NCBI RefSeq assembly: GCF_901933205.1
Contig: NC_044572.1
Location: 79,047,465 to 79,111,464 of the forward strand
Length of the DNA: 64,000 nucleotides
Direction: 5' to 3'
From: Camarhynchus parvulus
Lineage: Eukaryota > Chordata > Aves > Passeriformes > Thraupidae
Shown: piece after piece, positions 35,373 through 47,562 of the stretch
How positions within the stretch are numbered: position 1 is the first letter of the stretch
How the letters are laid out: every line of letters starts with the position of its first letter
The notes under the pieces: model-generated
Told to the model about the DNA's origin: nothing
The model's input: only the letters and a program-made list of their open reading frames with translations
Database searches by the model: none
Made by a program: the position numbers and the translations under genes

Positions 35373-38300
35373 GCTGAGCCATTAATAACTGATCTTTCAA
35401 AATGATCAGTTAACGAAAGACGGAAACCTATGTATGTTTTCTGCATTGAAGTCTACAATTTAAGTCAAATCTGGCTAATCATGAATTAAATCTAGGCAAA
35501 ATTCCTAAAATTGTTTTTCCTTCCTCACTATTGGTAACTAATTTGAGTATGAGGATTGCAGTTCTGACCTGGAGAAGCATAGATGAGCTACGGTATTGTA
35601 CTTGTTCAAAGACCAGAGCAATTCAGAGGCACAGGCTTTGTTTTGAGAAGGAAAAAAAATAGTCTGAAGGCTGGGATAAAATAGGTGCTGCTGCTGTATG
35701 CATTCTTGTCATAGCTTGGGAAACTCAGCTTCCAGAAAACAGATAAAGTTTTGTCACTTTTAATAATGTTCATGCTATTGAAGCTATGCCCTCTGAAATG
35801 TTTTATTGTGCTGTTGATCAGTTGTATTGAACACAGTAGTTTCTGTCTATCTAAATTAATCCACTTGCCTTAGCATTTAAAGCAGAATAGTTTAAGAATG
35901 CTCATTAAAGTACAGGTTTGCTATTGAGGCACTTACTGCTGTCTCATAAATTTTCTCTTAACTGGCTGTACTTTCTGAAATGTATTCTCTGCAATGATCT
36001 TGTTACTGCCACAATATAATTTTGGTTTTAAGTTGATGCATATTTTAAAAATGGCACTATTATGTCTCATGATATTGACAAAACTTCTTATTCCCCTGCA
36101 TTCTGCCATGCCTGCCATGCAAAGCCAAGGGTGGGCACAGATCACTCTGATCAGTTTTGTTCATTCAATGAAAGACCATTAAATAGGTTCTCTGGAAAGA
36201 GCAGGTTCCCCACATCATGCACAAAGGCTGAATTTCTTTCCAGGATTTCTAAGGATATTGGATATCTTTCCTGGCTATATCCTGATCTACATATCCAAAG
36301 GAGCTATGTGAGCTATTTGTAGGGTAGACAGTTTTTCTAAATATATATTTCATTTGATTGAAGTCAAAGTCTCAGTGGTTTGGTTTTTTCATGAAACTTT
36401 GTGCTTCAAGACCTTCATAGCATATTCCATTAACTTGTTAAATGGTTTTGGTTTCTGTGATTTTCAAGATCTGCATATTTAATATTTTAGCAATGGGGAA
36501 GAAAACCATCAAAGCCAAAGTATTAAATGTAAATACACTTAAAAAAAGAAGCCCTGAACTTGTATTGGAAGAAATTCTATTTAAAATTTTAAGATTTCAT
36601 GAGAATGAAGTAGTCTCCCTAACACTGAAAAAATATAAAATCCCGAATTTGGCATTTCAGGACTTTGTGTTCTCTCATCTTTTTGTGATACTAGAAATTT
36701 AAAAAATTAGTGACACTGCTTCAAATATTCATAGGGTAAAATGTTTTACAGATGATTTATTATATAAGTTTTCAAGTTACATCAGAGGAACTTGTACTGA
36801 TGCTTTTAATATTAGGACTGAATTACTGCCTGATGAGAAACACTTCTTTTAATGGAAACCTCAGTGGAGCTTCAATAGACAGTTTTCTTTATTTCATATA
36901 GAACTAGCTGGGATAAAGGTCTTTCCAGAAAGCGTGATGTAATCTGACTGCAGTATTTTTTCTTCAATCATAATCCTTTGATAATTATTTGTATCTTTCT
37001 ACAATTTTCTTACAGAGCTGTATTTCATAAAAAATAGACATTTGGTGTAGTAAATTTTTGGAAACATTTTCCTACTCTCTCCTCAAAATTTTAATATTTT
37101 GGCAAGCATGGCTTTGACAGTTGTGACAGTTCTGAGAATGGCATCTGTTGAAGAGGTGTACTACTGATTACAAAACAATTACTCCAATAACATCAACAAT
37201 GTGTAAAATCCATAGATTTAAGTCGATAACTGTTTATATTGGCTTCTTTTGGCCTAATCAGTGCATGTGCTTGGAATATTTGCTAGTCTGTCACTCAAAT
37301 TGTTGAAGACTACAAGAATCTCTTAGTACATAAAAAAGGTCTATATCGAGGTTAGAAATTGCTAATATGCTTCTTTTTATTTTCTGTCATTGTACAGTCA
37401 GAGATTTCTTGGTTTCCTGACTGTTAGAAGTTAGAAGTACTAAATGTGTATTAACCTTTCTGTCACAGTGACTACTACAGCCTACCTGACCCAGCCACAT
37501 TCCACAGGTACTAGTTATAAAAAAAAGACAAATGTCAGAGAATTTAAAATTAAAAAATAATTTAAAAAACAAAACTGAAACCAAAATCAACAACCATAAA
37601 ACCCCAAACTCATTATTTGAAAGGGATTTTTCACTGTTGGGTTCTTTTGATCAGCAAAATATCTGAAGCATTATGAGAGGCCTGGAAGCTTTTAGTTTTA
37701 CAAATATCCTCATCTTTTTTAAAAGTTGAACAATAAAACTTTGATAGGCATAGTAATAAATGAAACTGTACAAAATAAAAATACTCTTATAAATTTTAGA
37801 AAGCGAACAAATCCTGAGCTGTAATATTATATCTGTTGGTAGGTTAGTTCTATTTGTTTTAAATATTTAGAACTGCTGGGCCTTTGCACAGGAATCTGAC
37901 ATTGAAAATTATTCTTGCTACACTTGTTGCTAAGTGTAGTAAACCTTCTCTGGATAAATCTGGTGGGCTAATTAATGAAACAGCTTTTGACTCACTTGAT
38001 AGATACTTTAAAAATTATCAGTATTATGTTACATAACCTATGAACCATTCTCTACTTAATCCTTATTTTTTTACATTTTATATATTTAAGGAAATATGAA
38101 GGCATTAAATCAATATGGATTTATTTTCAGCTTACTAAGTGTCCCTATTCTAGACAATAAAGATAAAATACTTCTTTCTTTTAGGAGTTTATTATTTTAC
38201 ACCAATATCCTATAAAAAGATGTGTGTATCTTTACCTTGAAAAAAAGACTATTATACAAAGATCTTTGAAATAATCCCATTGAGATCAAGAATGGTAGGG

Positions 38301-39989
38301 AGCCTGAAAGGTAAAGAACTACTCAGTTATACATGATTTTGGTTCACACTTAAAACCTATCATATTAGTTAACTGCATATTTGCCCTTACTGTTCTCAAA
38401 CATATAAGCATATTTTTTAGCTCATACCTCTTGGGAATCAAAACTTAAATTCATGCCTAGCAATTTCTTATTACATGCACTGGACATGAACTTCAGAGTT
38501 ATGTGCAGTGTTCTGTTCAGAGATCTTAAGCGTATTTATTTCTATGTATTCATCATATACAGTTCATCTCACAACTGTGAACTCTTTTGACATCAAACTA
38601 GCCCCTTCCTTCTTGTCAAGAAGCAAACTGATTTTCTGGGAAAGCTACTATTGCCCTAATTCTGTCACAATCCCATAAATAGGGATTCACACTAAGGCGT
38701 CGTTCCAAAATTCATCAGGCAGTCATTCAGGTTTGTGCAATAATGATTGTTTGAACATGCCTTATTCCATAATACTTGACAAAAGTGGAAAATGGTCCAG
38801 ATAGGTGCGGGTGAGAAACGCAGCCTGAGGAGGAATACTATTACTGGACCTTATTGTATTTGTTGCTGGCTGCTTAAAGAGTGTGTTGCAGGGGACAAAG
38901 CATATTTATTTTTAATGATAATGAAACTATAGCCAAAACAAGCATAGCAATCAGCATTTACATTTTCTGTCAACCAAAAAAATGGAAGTGTAAAGAGTAC
39001 ACAAAATCTTGATTGATTTTAAAATTTGTGAACATTTTGGGACAAAATATTTTGTGTCAGGCAAAAATCTGTTCATTAGACTAGCTCCATAAATAGAGAT
39101 GAGCAGCAAGTTGAAAAGATAACCACTCAAACCATTTCTTCCCTGCCTCTAAATTCCCTAGAAAATCAGCAACATGCTTGTATTCTGCAGCATGATCTAG
39201 ATCAAAGATTCTGAGGCAAACACCAAAAGGCTATCTCTGGAGCTGCAAGTTTCATAAGCTTGGACCAAAATAATTTAGCTGTTTTCCTTATGGGCCTGAA
39301 CTCCTTTCCATATTCAACCATGCGCTATGTAAGTAAATTTGATCTGTTTTATGGTACTGAACTGCCCTGCAGAAGCATGAAGCATCATCAGAAAAGTTCC
39401 TTTAGAGGCGCTATGCATTTCTATAACTCGACATATTCATAACCTGCCTTGATAACACCAAGAAGCTGTCACTTCACCTCTGCCAGGTACTTCACCTGCT
39501 GAGCCAGGCTGGCTCTTAGGTCCAGCCCCATGGTATTTTACTTAAGCACCCCCTGTGAAGTTATGCAGCAGTAACAAAGTCATCACTTCTGGTCTAAGCA
39601 GCTTACCTATCTCTGAAGTCTGTCTTAAGAAACATACAGTGTTTTGGGCACTAGAAAGATGGATAGACTATCTGCCCAATTTTCTGTTCTTCCACCTAAG
39701 TCTGAATGTGTTCGGCTCCAGCATGGGTAGACACCAAGGCAGGTTTGTTTATATTTCTATTTCTCTATAACCAGCGGTTACACTGAAATGTTCATTACAA
39801 CTCAACTCAGACTTTCACATTGGTGTCACATCAGTTCACATGATTTTCTTGACAGCCTAATTTCCTTTTATTAAGTCTACAACTTTGTGTTGTTTGACCA
39901 AATTGAGACACAGAAGTACATGAAGTTGTTTTTATTTGAATTATCTCCTTTTTTGAATTATCTCAAATTATTTGTTTGAATCAGTCCCA

Positions 39990-40010
39990 GATATCTCAAT
40001 TTGAGATATC
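39990..40010. repeat. 21-nt palindrome in an ATCTCAA-rich patch
   Basis: GATATCTCAA and TTGAGATATC are separated by one T. Several further ATCTC motifs lie within 60 bp on each side. Confidence 0.95.
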
Positions 40011-42359
40011 CCTCAATATCTCAATACCATCACAAGGTAACATCAACTAAAATCCCATGTAATGTTAGACATACTGACCCACCACAGTCTTAAAGCAACC
40101 CTAAGAGCATTAACTATTGGGCATTTTTCAGACAAGAAATATAATTAATTCCCTAGGCATCAGTTAACATTTAAAGGTTGCATCATTTCCCTGTGAATCT
40201 TAATCACTGCATAAACACATCATCTTCCTTGATTTCCAGAGTTTTTACTCTATCCAATTCAATTTTATGTTTCCTGGGAAATTTAGGGGAGGGTAGTTAT
40301 CACCTCTAACCCCAGCCTAAATAAGATCTCAGTCAGTTCAATCAGCAGGCAAAGATAATAAGATAATTTACCTTAAATTAGATTTTATTACTTCTAGTAT
40401 TCTATTCTGAAATTACTTCTAAATTATTGTGGCAGGGAACTAAATTAAATAATAGTATAAAAACTGCTTATTGAATCAGAAAAGAAAGTTGATCATGAAA
40501 GCAGGTGGCTAGAGTTCAGCCTGAAATGTCCCCTACTACCATATATATTTTCTTGCTTCAAGGACAAATCACGTTCTTTTATTGTGTCTATTAGGCAAGT
40601 TGCAAATCTCTTGGTACAGTATTTCAAGATTTATTTTGTTGTAAATAACTGATAACATGACTTAACAGAGGAGTAAGAAGTTGAATTATTTTCTCACATC
40701 CTAAATATTACATTTGCCCCAAACAAAAATATTTTGTAAAATTTACTCTTTCCCATATGCATCATGAACTATTTTTTTTATTGTGAAAAAGTTAGTGCAA
40801 TAATTTCAATGATAAGAGGGTATACAATGCAACAGTCAATAATTTAGTACTGTTTGAGATAAAAATAAGTTTTCTGTTGCAATCATATTCCTATCTTACA
40901 TATTCCAATGTTAACCATATTAAATATGTTGTTTTGAGTTTCAGCTTTAGTAATCTTTTTATTGACAGCTGTAATGCAAAGTTACTAAGGTAATAGAAGC
41001 ATACAGAGTAATATCTTTCTATTCATTTTTTATATTATGATAAAACAAAAAAATTATAACTGAATAAGATGCTCGAAGTCCACATGCCTTGTTCTTCAGT
41101 TTGCTACCCCCCTGTTCTTTGTCAATGTACAAGCTTAAATGGGACATATTTAAGTGACCTGGATTGGAAAGTGCAGGAGAAATTTATTCATATCCATGAA
41201 TATGCAAGTATGTTTATGTTTTGTCTTGCGATTATTTCATTACTTCAGGGTCTTACTTCAGGTCATTTTTCTCAAGCTTTTCAACCGGGGATGTTTAAGG
41301 GTAGTTAAGTTCTTAATTGCCTGGGAAGACCTGTTAATACTCGCGTAAGATATATTAAATACACTCTTTCTGAGTCTGGGATTTTTCAGCATTGACTTCT
41401 GCAGAGAAAGGTGACCAGTCTGGGTCAGGTTACTAGATACATTTAAACACAAGACTTCAAGGAAAGGCGCTGTGTCACCTAAAGACACAGAAATTCTGTA
41501 CCACTCTTCTATCATGCTCAAGATCACAGGGAAACTTATGAGATTTTCTTTTCTGCCTTTTTAGAAAAGCAGCTGTAAAAGTTTGATTTTCTTTTGCTAT
41601 TTAATGGCTATGCAAGACTTGTGATCATACAAGCACTGTACATTTTCAGGAAAGAAAAGAACATTTTGGTTTTATAGTCTGTCTTTTACACTTGGAAATG
41701 GTGAGTTGTCCCTTACTGACATCTGCCTTTGATTATCACTCATCCCAATGCACAGTCAACCTGTTGGAATTGTGCATTAGTAATACAGCATGTAAAAAGA
41801 GATGTCACCAGGGTTTTCACAGATAATAAGCTTTTTTAAAAATATGCCTGATTTCTAATATAAAACTGAAAAGATATTAATGACCTTGCTCCTAACCTAG
41901 AATAAAGTGAGACATTCATTTGCTGCAAATTGATGCAGCTTTTTGGCTGTTTGGCACCAACCTGATTTACACATAAAAAGAGTCTAGCCCAGTGATGGTA
42001 AATGTATTTCCTGCACCTTTTTAGCTGTTTGTTCTTGTTTCAACCCTAATCCTGAGTTTGGATGACATGAATAAGAAATTCAGAAATATGTGCACACATG
42101 ACTTGGAGAAGATTTGTTTACCTCGGCTTGCAGATTCCCTCTTCTCCCATGGGGAATTATAGCTCCCACTGAATTTTAACTCCCACTAAAGTTTTTGAAA
42201 ATAAGGGCAGGATATTTCTCAGACTTTAGCTTGCAAGTTAATGGCAGGGTTGGTTGCTGGCAAAGGAATAATAACATAGCTAATTCTCAAGACATACATT
42301 CTGTATTAGTTCAAATACTGCTGTCTACCCACATATGAAAAAATTTTCAATAGCTTCTT

Positions 42360-42401
42360 GCTCACCATATATGCAGGTAGGCTCACCATATATGCAGGTA
42401 G
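42360..42401. repeat. Exact 21-bp tandem duplication
   Basis: The unit beginning GCTCACCATATATGC at 42360-42380 is repeated without change at 42381-42401. Exact identity suggests a recent local duplication. Confidence 0.97.
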
Positions 42402-42639
42402 AAGTCTGAAGCCTGTGTATTTTTTTGTAATAGGCAAATACCAAGTATCTAGCTCCATGTGAGAGGATCTGTGCGCCTGTACTACAAAGGAAGTTTAATT
42501 CATTATAGTAACAATGTTACTCTTCATTTGTTACCACAAAAAGAGCTGATTCACGTTTCTTTAAACATTTCCCTATATTTACAAATCTCTCTATAATGCA
42601 GCTGACTAACACCAGTGAGCTCTGACTAGTAAGGGCAGT

Positions 42640-42677
42640 GGCATTCTCACAGCAATTGGTGTTGCTGTGAGAATGCC
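42640..42677. repeat. 16-bp perfect fold-back at CR1 5' junction
   Basis: GGCATTCTCACAGCAA (42640-42655) and TTGCTGTGAGAATGCC (42662-42677) flank a 6-nt loop TTGGTG. Recognisable CR1 coding sequence begins within or right after the right arm. Confidence 0.97.
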
Positions 42678-44368
42678 CCATAGTCTCATATCAATGCCTG
42701 GGAAGATCTTTGAGAAAATTATTTTGGCAGGTATTGAAAATTACCTGAAAGGCAACACAGTCGTTGGTCACAGCCAGCACAGCTTCATGAGAGGAAAGTC
42801 CTGCTTATCAAACCTGATTTCCTTTCACAACACAGTAACTCACCTAGCTGATCAGGGGAAGACTGTTGATGTAATCTTTTGGGATTTCAGTAAAGCTTCT
42901 GATACTGTCTCACAACAGATCCTTCTGGACAAAACGCCCAGCATTCAGCTGCATAAACACATCATGCAATGGGTGAGCAACTGGCTCACAGGTCGAGCAC
43001 AAAGGGTTACAGTGAATGGGGTGACTGACATCAGAGTGGGAACCGGTCACTAGTGGGGTTCCACAGGGCCCCACCTTCGGCCCTGTGCTCTTCAATATTG
43101 TCATAAATGACTTGTATGCAGGGCTGGGAGGGATATTAAGCAAGTTCATAGATGATAAAAAACTGGAAGCAGCTGTTGACTCCCTTGAAGGCAGAGAGGC
43201 CCTGAAGAGACACCCAGACAAATTAGAGGGCTGGGCAGTCAGCAGCCACATGAAGCTCACCAACAGAAGGTGTCAGATCCTACAACTGGGGTGGGGTGCC
43301 CCTGGATGTGTAGACAGACTGGGGAATGAGAAGCTGGAAAGCAGTGCCACAGAAAGAGACCTGGGTGTCCTGGTCAGTGGCAAGTTGAACATGACCCAGC
43401 AGTGCCCTGGCAGCCAGGGGGCAAACAGTGTCCTGGGGGGCATCAGGCACAGCATCAGGGAGGGGACTGTCCTGCTCTGCTCTGCACTGGGGTGGCCTCA
43501 CCTCAAATGCTGGGGGCAATTTTGAGTTCACTGATGCCTTGGACTGGATATCTAGAACAGAGGCTAGACAGAGTTAAAGTGGGTATTTATTAACTGCTTT
43601 CAAGAGATATTCCTTGGGCAGCGCAAAAGCCTCGCAGAGGCTACAACTAACATGGACAATGGTCACAAGTTTTTCAGGCATATATAAGTTTGGTCTATTT
43701 GCATGTCAGAGGTTAATTTTCCTATTACAGCTTCAGGCAATGAAGTCATATACCCCCCTGTTTGCTTCCTCTCCCTGATTCACTTTTGTTTATATTTTTT
43801 GGGGCCTGAAGCTGAGAATATCCTTGGTTCTCAGGCTTAGAAGGATTATTTTGTCGCAACCAAATGTGAAGAGAATTTACTAACACTCTATACGGAGATC
43901 AGAGTTATACACTCATGCAGTACAGGAGCTGAAAATTATAAAAACTAAAACTTAAGGCATCACCACAATATAAGAAAAGGTATCAAGTTATTAGAGAGCA
44001 TTCAAAGAATGGTAGCAAAGATGGTGAAGGGCCTTGAGGGGAAGCTGTATGAGCAATAGCTGAGGTCACTTGGTCCGTTCAGCCTGGAGGAGAAGAGACT
44101 GAGGAGAGATCTCATTGCAGTTACAGCTTCTTCCTGAGGGGAAGAGGAGGAACAAACACTGATCTCTTCTCTGTGATTAACAGTGACAGGACCTGAGGGA
44201 AGAAGGTTTAGTTTGGATATTACAAAAAGCTTCTTCACCCTGAAACCTTTGGACAATACTCTTGTGCACATGATGTGATTCTTGGAGGGTTCTGTGCAGG
44301 CTCAGGACTTGGACATGATGGTCCTTGTGGGTCCTTTCCAACTCAGCATGTTCTGTAATTCTGTGATG
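42664..44368 (+). pseudogene. CR1 LINE copy with degraded reverse transcriptase, split by an LTR
   Basis: The longest CR1 copy in the window: 42664-43531, then 43963-44368 after the LTR. It starts in the middle of the RT domain. Segments in order are SMPGKIFEKI (CR1 'SVPGKIMEQI'), HSQHSFMRGKSCLSNLISF ('QHGFTKGKSCLTNL'), FWDFSKASDTV (about 42877-42909, motif A with its Asp kept), VSNWLTGRAQRVTVNGV, then after a frameshift SGVPQG (43052-43069), LFNIVINDLYAGLGGILSKF and the FIDD box (43145-43156, normally FADD), then TERDLGVLVSGKLNMTQQC. Past the LTR it resumes at CACAATATAAGAAAAGG and runs to TTTCCAACTCAGCATGTTCT and GTAATTCTGTGATG. The frameshift, missing N-terminus and LTR make it dead. Confidence 0.93.
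43532..43962 (-). mobile_element. Solo LTR inside the CR1 copy, minus strand
   Basis: A 431-bp element with perfect 9-bp terminal inverted repeats, TGATGCCTT (43532-43540) and AAGGCATCA (43954-43962), and TG...CA ends. On the minus strand an AATAAA signal lies at the complement of 43586-43591, with a TATATAAG-type A/T box about 95 bp before it (near 43679-43687) and a U5 of about 50 bp after it. The flanks TCAC (43528-43531) and CCAC (43963-43966) suggest a 4-bp target duplication with one change. It cuts a CR1 copy whose two halves line up on either side, so it arrived after the CR1. No internal viral genes remain. Confidence 0.85.
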
Positions 44369-45714
44369 ACCTAGAACCTCCATGATGCTTGTGGTCTCCA
44401 GATTGAAGCCTTTTCTGCTTGGTGAAATTCACTTAATTCTAAATTGCAGTGTAACAGTGAAAGAGATGAAATATGCGTTAACTGACCCAGCAATGTAGTA
44501 GCTGTTTTACTGCTTTCAGTCAAAGTATTTACTAAAATCTTTGTTGGAACTAAATTAGGGGGCAGGAGGAGATTAAATTAATTTGGATTATTTTGAGTGT
44601 TAAAGGTTGTCAATGAAATTGAAAATTAATAGTACATATTGTCATGTCAGCAATTAGAAGATTAGAAAGTTTTGTTACATCTCTAGACTGTCTGGCAAAT
44701 TGCATTTATAGGTCATAGGATATCATTTGTCATGCTTACTGGATGCCAAAACAGATTTAGCAGGAATACTGATTTTGTGTTTTGACATTTGTTTTGGAAG
44801 AGGGAAAGGGAAGAGGTCACTTGTTTGATGTTATTTATTTGCAGCCACCTAAACAGACTGATCAAACTTGGCTCTGTTGCAGAGTAACTTTCACTGCTAT
44901 CTATCTGTGACAAGACCCAGAGCTGACCTGAGTTTCAGATGGGTATGAGCAGACTTTTATATTTAGACCAAAACCTGTAAAATCAATTTGTATTTCAAAA
45001 TGAGGTAAACATCCTGAAGTTTTGCAAATAGACTAAACAGAATGAATTGGGACATGAGTGAGGCCAGTTCTTTTCTTTCAAGCTTGCTCTTAGTTAAGAA
45101 CATCTACAATTTTTTTTTAGTTTTGGGTTGCAGCAAACTCTTTAAATCCTTCTTTAAGTCTCCAGATAATTGTAGATCACCTCTGTAATTTGAATTTGTT
45201 TCTACTGTCTGCTTCTCTCAGCCATCCCTGCTGCCCTCCAGATGCAGTGCTTGATGACCACTCAATCTTGGGCTCCCTTACCCTGTACCTAGGGAAGTAT
45301 ATTTTATCTTTTGTGTGAACGTGTTCATTTGCAGTAGGAGGTACAGTCTCCCAGGATGATCTGCACATTTCCCACATTATTAGCTATCAGTTTTCTCCTG
45401 CCTGTGGTTAAATACCCCTTCAATTTTACTGTAATTTAGGAACCTGCATTCTCTCTATAGGAAATTATTTTTGTGGATAACAGACCCCCCTGACCAAAAA
45501 TTAGATTCCTACAAAAAACCTTTGGCTTTCAAAATAAGACATAGCATTGTTTAAGTCTTATTTTCCTGTAAATGCCAGTAAATATTGGTCATAATTTTTA
45601 GTTTCCTGTGTAAATTGCATGTCCTTATATTAGTTTTCATATAATTATTGGATTAAAATTTCAATTTCAATAAGATAAAAAATAAGGACCACTTCCTCGA
45701 TATGTACAAAATGA
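44369..45714. other. Non-coding AT-rich DNA
   Basis: No repeat or exon recognised. Parts near 44500-44640 have the look of conserved non-coding DNA (ATTA-rich motifs), but this cannot be judged without an alignment. Confidence 0.5.
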
Positions 45715-46060
45715 GGTGAGGTGGTAGGGAATAACCTCTAGGTCTTGGCCATGCCCCTTCTGGCCACTGCAAAAATTACCTCTGTCCTGCCTGGAACCAG
45801 GACATACACCAGGATAATATAGCCCATAGTGGTACATTATTAGGAAAGCCTAAACACTGACCTCTGGAAGGATTTGTCTGTTGTTTTGGCCATGGCAAAA
45901 AATGACATGATATAAAAGTGGGAATTATAAGGTCGAGTCCTAGACCCATATTTCCTGTGTTCCTTAGCATTGCTTCCCTGATATGATATTCTGTGGTTTC
46001 CAGACACAAATAAAGGAAACAAATGCCTTGTAATTTCATAAAATAGCATGTAAAACAGTG
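45715..46060 (+). mobile_element. LTR-like block (tentative)
   Basis: A TATAAAAG box (45911-45918) is followed 98 bp later by AATAAA (46009-46014), the spacing of an LTR U3-R unit, inside sequence more GC-rich than its surroundings with direct CCTGGAACCAGG-type elements upstream. Boundaries and target duplication were not found. It could instead be an unrelated old repeat. Confidence 0.4.
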
Positions 46061-47009
46061 TTGTCTTGTTGGATGATTTTTTTACATTTAAATAGCCAAT
46101 CTGTGTTTGTATGTACTAACTATAACTTTTTGAAGCATGTTGCTATCTTTGCCTAGTTGTGCTTAATTAGCACTTCCAGTGAAGCATTCCTTCAGAAGTA
46201 GGTTATTGTCACCAAACATAAAACAACTCACACTATTGGAGGCAGGAAGGTATTTTTATGACTGCTTTGTATTGGATTCTATGGAACATATGGCTCTTAA
46301 ATAAGGCAGGAAAAGTCACAGAAGGTGGATTAACATCTATTTGTTTTTACAAAGAAATCAATGTACATTTGAATTAATTGACGTTTAAGCAGGCAGATGA
46401 GGAAATATTAAGTTAAAAATCAGTAGGAAGCCATTAATGCACAATGGTAAAAATTGATTCAGTTTTCTCTGTAATAACTCATCAAACAGGATTTTGAAGC
46501 TAACAGCTGAACACTTGGTACTGATTTTGATCAGGCAAGTTTGAGAATAGTTATTCCTTTCTTATTCTAAATCAGTTTTTGAAAGATTTCATAAGCCTGA
46601 AAAGCCATTCTTTGTCTAATGAAACACATCAATCTTCTACATACTGTTAAGTTTTCTTATAGTCTTTCCCTGCAACAAAAATGAAGGCAGCTTACACCTG
46701 CAGATGTGAATGTGGACACTCCATTAGATAAACTAATGGTCCCATTTACTAAGTACATTTCATTACAATAAAAATCCACTTTCAACAGACCGGGGGTTAA
46801 AATAGTCATGAGCTGGTATGAGTCACGGGGTAGGTTAAAACACAATACATTTCATATAGGAAGCTAATTTCTAGTTCTCCAGTGGTTTTTTGTCCCTCTT
46901 TAAAGTGCAAACCTTCAGCCATAATGACACAGCTCTTAGCTGTTTGCTGTTACACAGAAACTTAGCTCTTTCAGTTTGTTAGATGCGCCTCATTCTGTAG
47001 ACAGGGCTT
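46061..47009. other. Non-coding AT-rich DNA
   Basis: No repeat or gene recognised. Confidence 0.5.
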
Positions 47010-47399
47010 AACCTTTGTCGGAACCCAGGAAATTCCCCTGACTGCCCTGGAGGACCCAAGACACTGACAGGGGGCTCAGAGACCTTGGCACCGAGTCAAA
47101 AACACCTGTGCCTTTGATCTTAGCCCGTGGAAACAATTGCCAACTTTGTGCAAGGAGTTGCAAGCCACGAGAGTTTGAATAGAATGATAGTGAATTTATC
47201 ACTGGGTGAAAATGTAGAATTATGGGGTTTTTAGAATGGGGGTTCAGGAGGCAAGATGGAGGAATCTCAGTGTGTTCTGTCCTTCTCCTTCTTCTTCTTC
47301 TTCTTAGCCTCCATCTTCTGCTGTGAGGGTGGCACTTTTGGATTGGTTTAGAGTAGAGACAAGCTGTCTAACATAGGTGATAGATATTGGAAAATTATT

Positions 47400-47453
47400 G
47401 TAAATAATGTACATGTAGTTTTTTAGTATAAAAACTAAGTGTACATTATTTAC
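47400..47453 (+). promoter_or_regulatory. 54-nt hairpin in LTR U3 with an enclosed TATA motif
   Basis: The outer stem pairs GTAAATAATGTACA (47400-47413) with TGTACATTATTTAC (47440-47453). The inner stem pairs TAGTTTTT (47416-47423) with AAAAACTA (47430-47437), separated from the outer stem by a 2-nt bulge on each side. The loop is TAGTAT (47424-47429). A TATAAAAA motif (47427-47434) lies across the loop and inner stem, upstream of the likely working TATA at 47456. Confidence 0.95.
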
Positions 47454-47455
47454 AG

Positions 47456-47463
47456 TATAAAAA
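47456..47463 (+). promoter_or_regulatory. TATA box of the 47-kb LTR
   Basis: TATAAAAA just outside the hairpin. Its distance to AATAAA fits a normal R region, so it is the better candidate for the LTR start site. Confidence 0.6.
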
Positions 47464-47556
47464 GATAACAGCACCCTGAGGGCAGTCAGTGTGCCTCAAC
47501 CCGACCTGCTGAACAGATCTGCGGTGGTTTGAGGAAGAATGTTATAGATAACAGAA

Positions 47557-47562
47557 AATAAA
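47557..47562 (+). terminator. Polyadenylation signal of the 47-kb LTR
   Basis: AATAAA in the context CAGAAAATAAACAACC, placed as expected at the 3' part of R. Confidence 0.7.

Larger units (their letters stand above)
35373..42639. other. 7.3 kb of AT-rich non-coding DNA
   Basis: No LINE or LTR recognised. It contains a 21-nt near-perfect palindrome (39990-40010) and a 21-bp tandem duplication (42360-42401). Confidence 0.55.

Noticed and set aside
42910..43263. 117-codon minus-strand frame
   Set aside because: Antisense shadow of the CR1 reverse transcriptase region.
43280..43593. Several overlapping Pro/Gly/Cys-rich frames on both strands
   Set aside because: They come from the GC-rich CR1 segment after the LNMTQQC motif. 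None matches the CR1 frame without shifts, and none extends into a protein.
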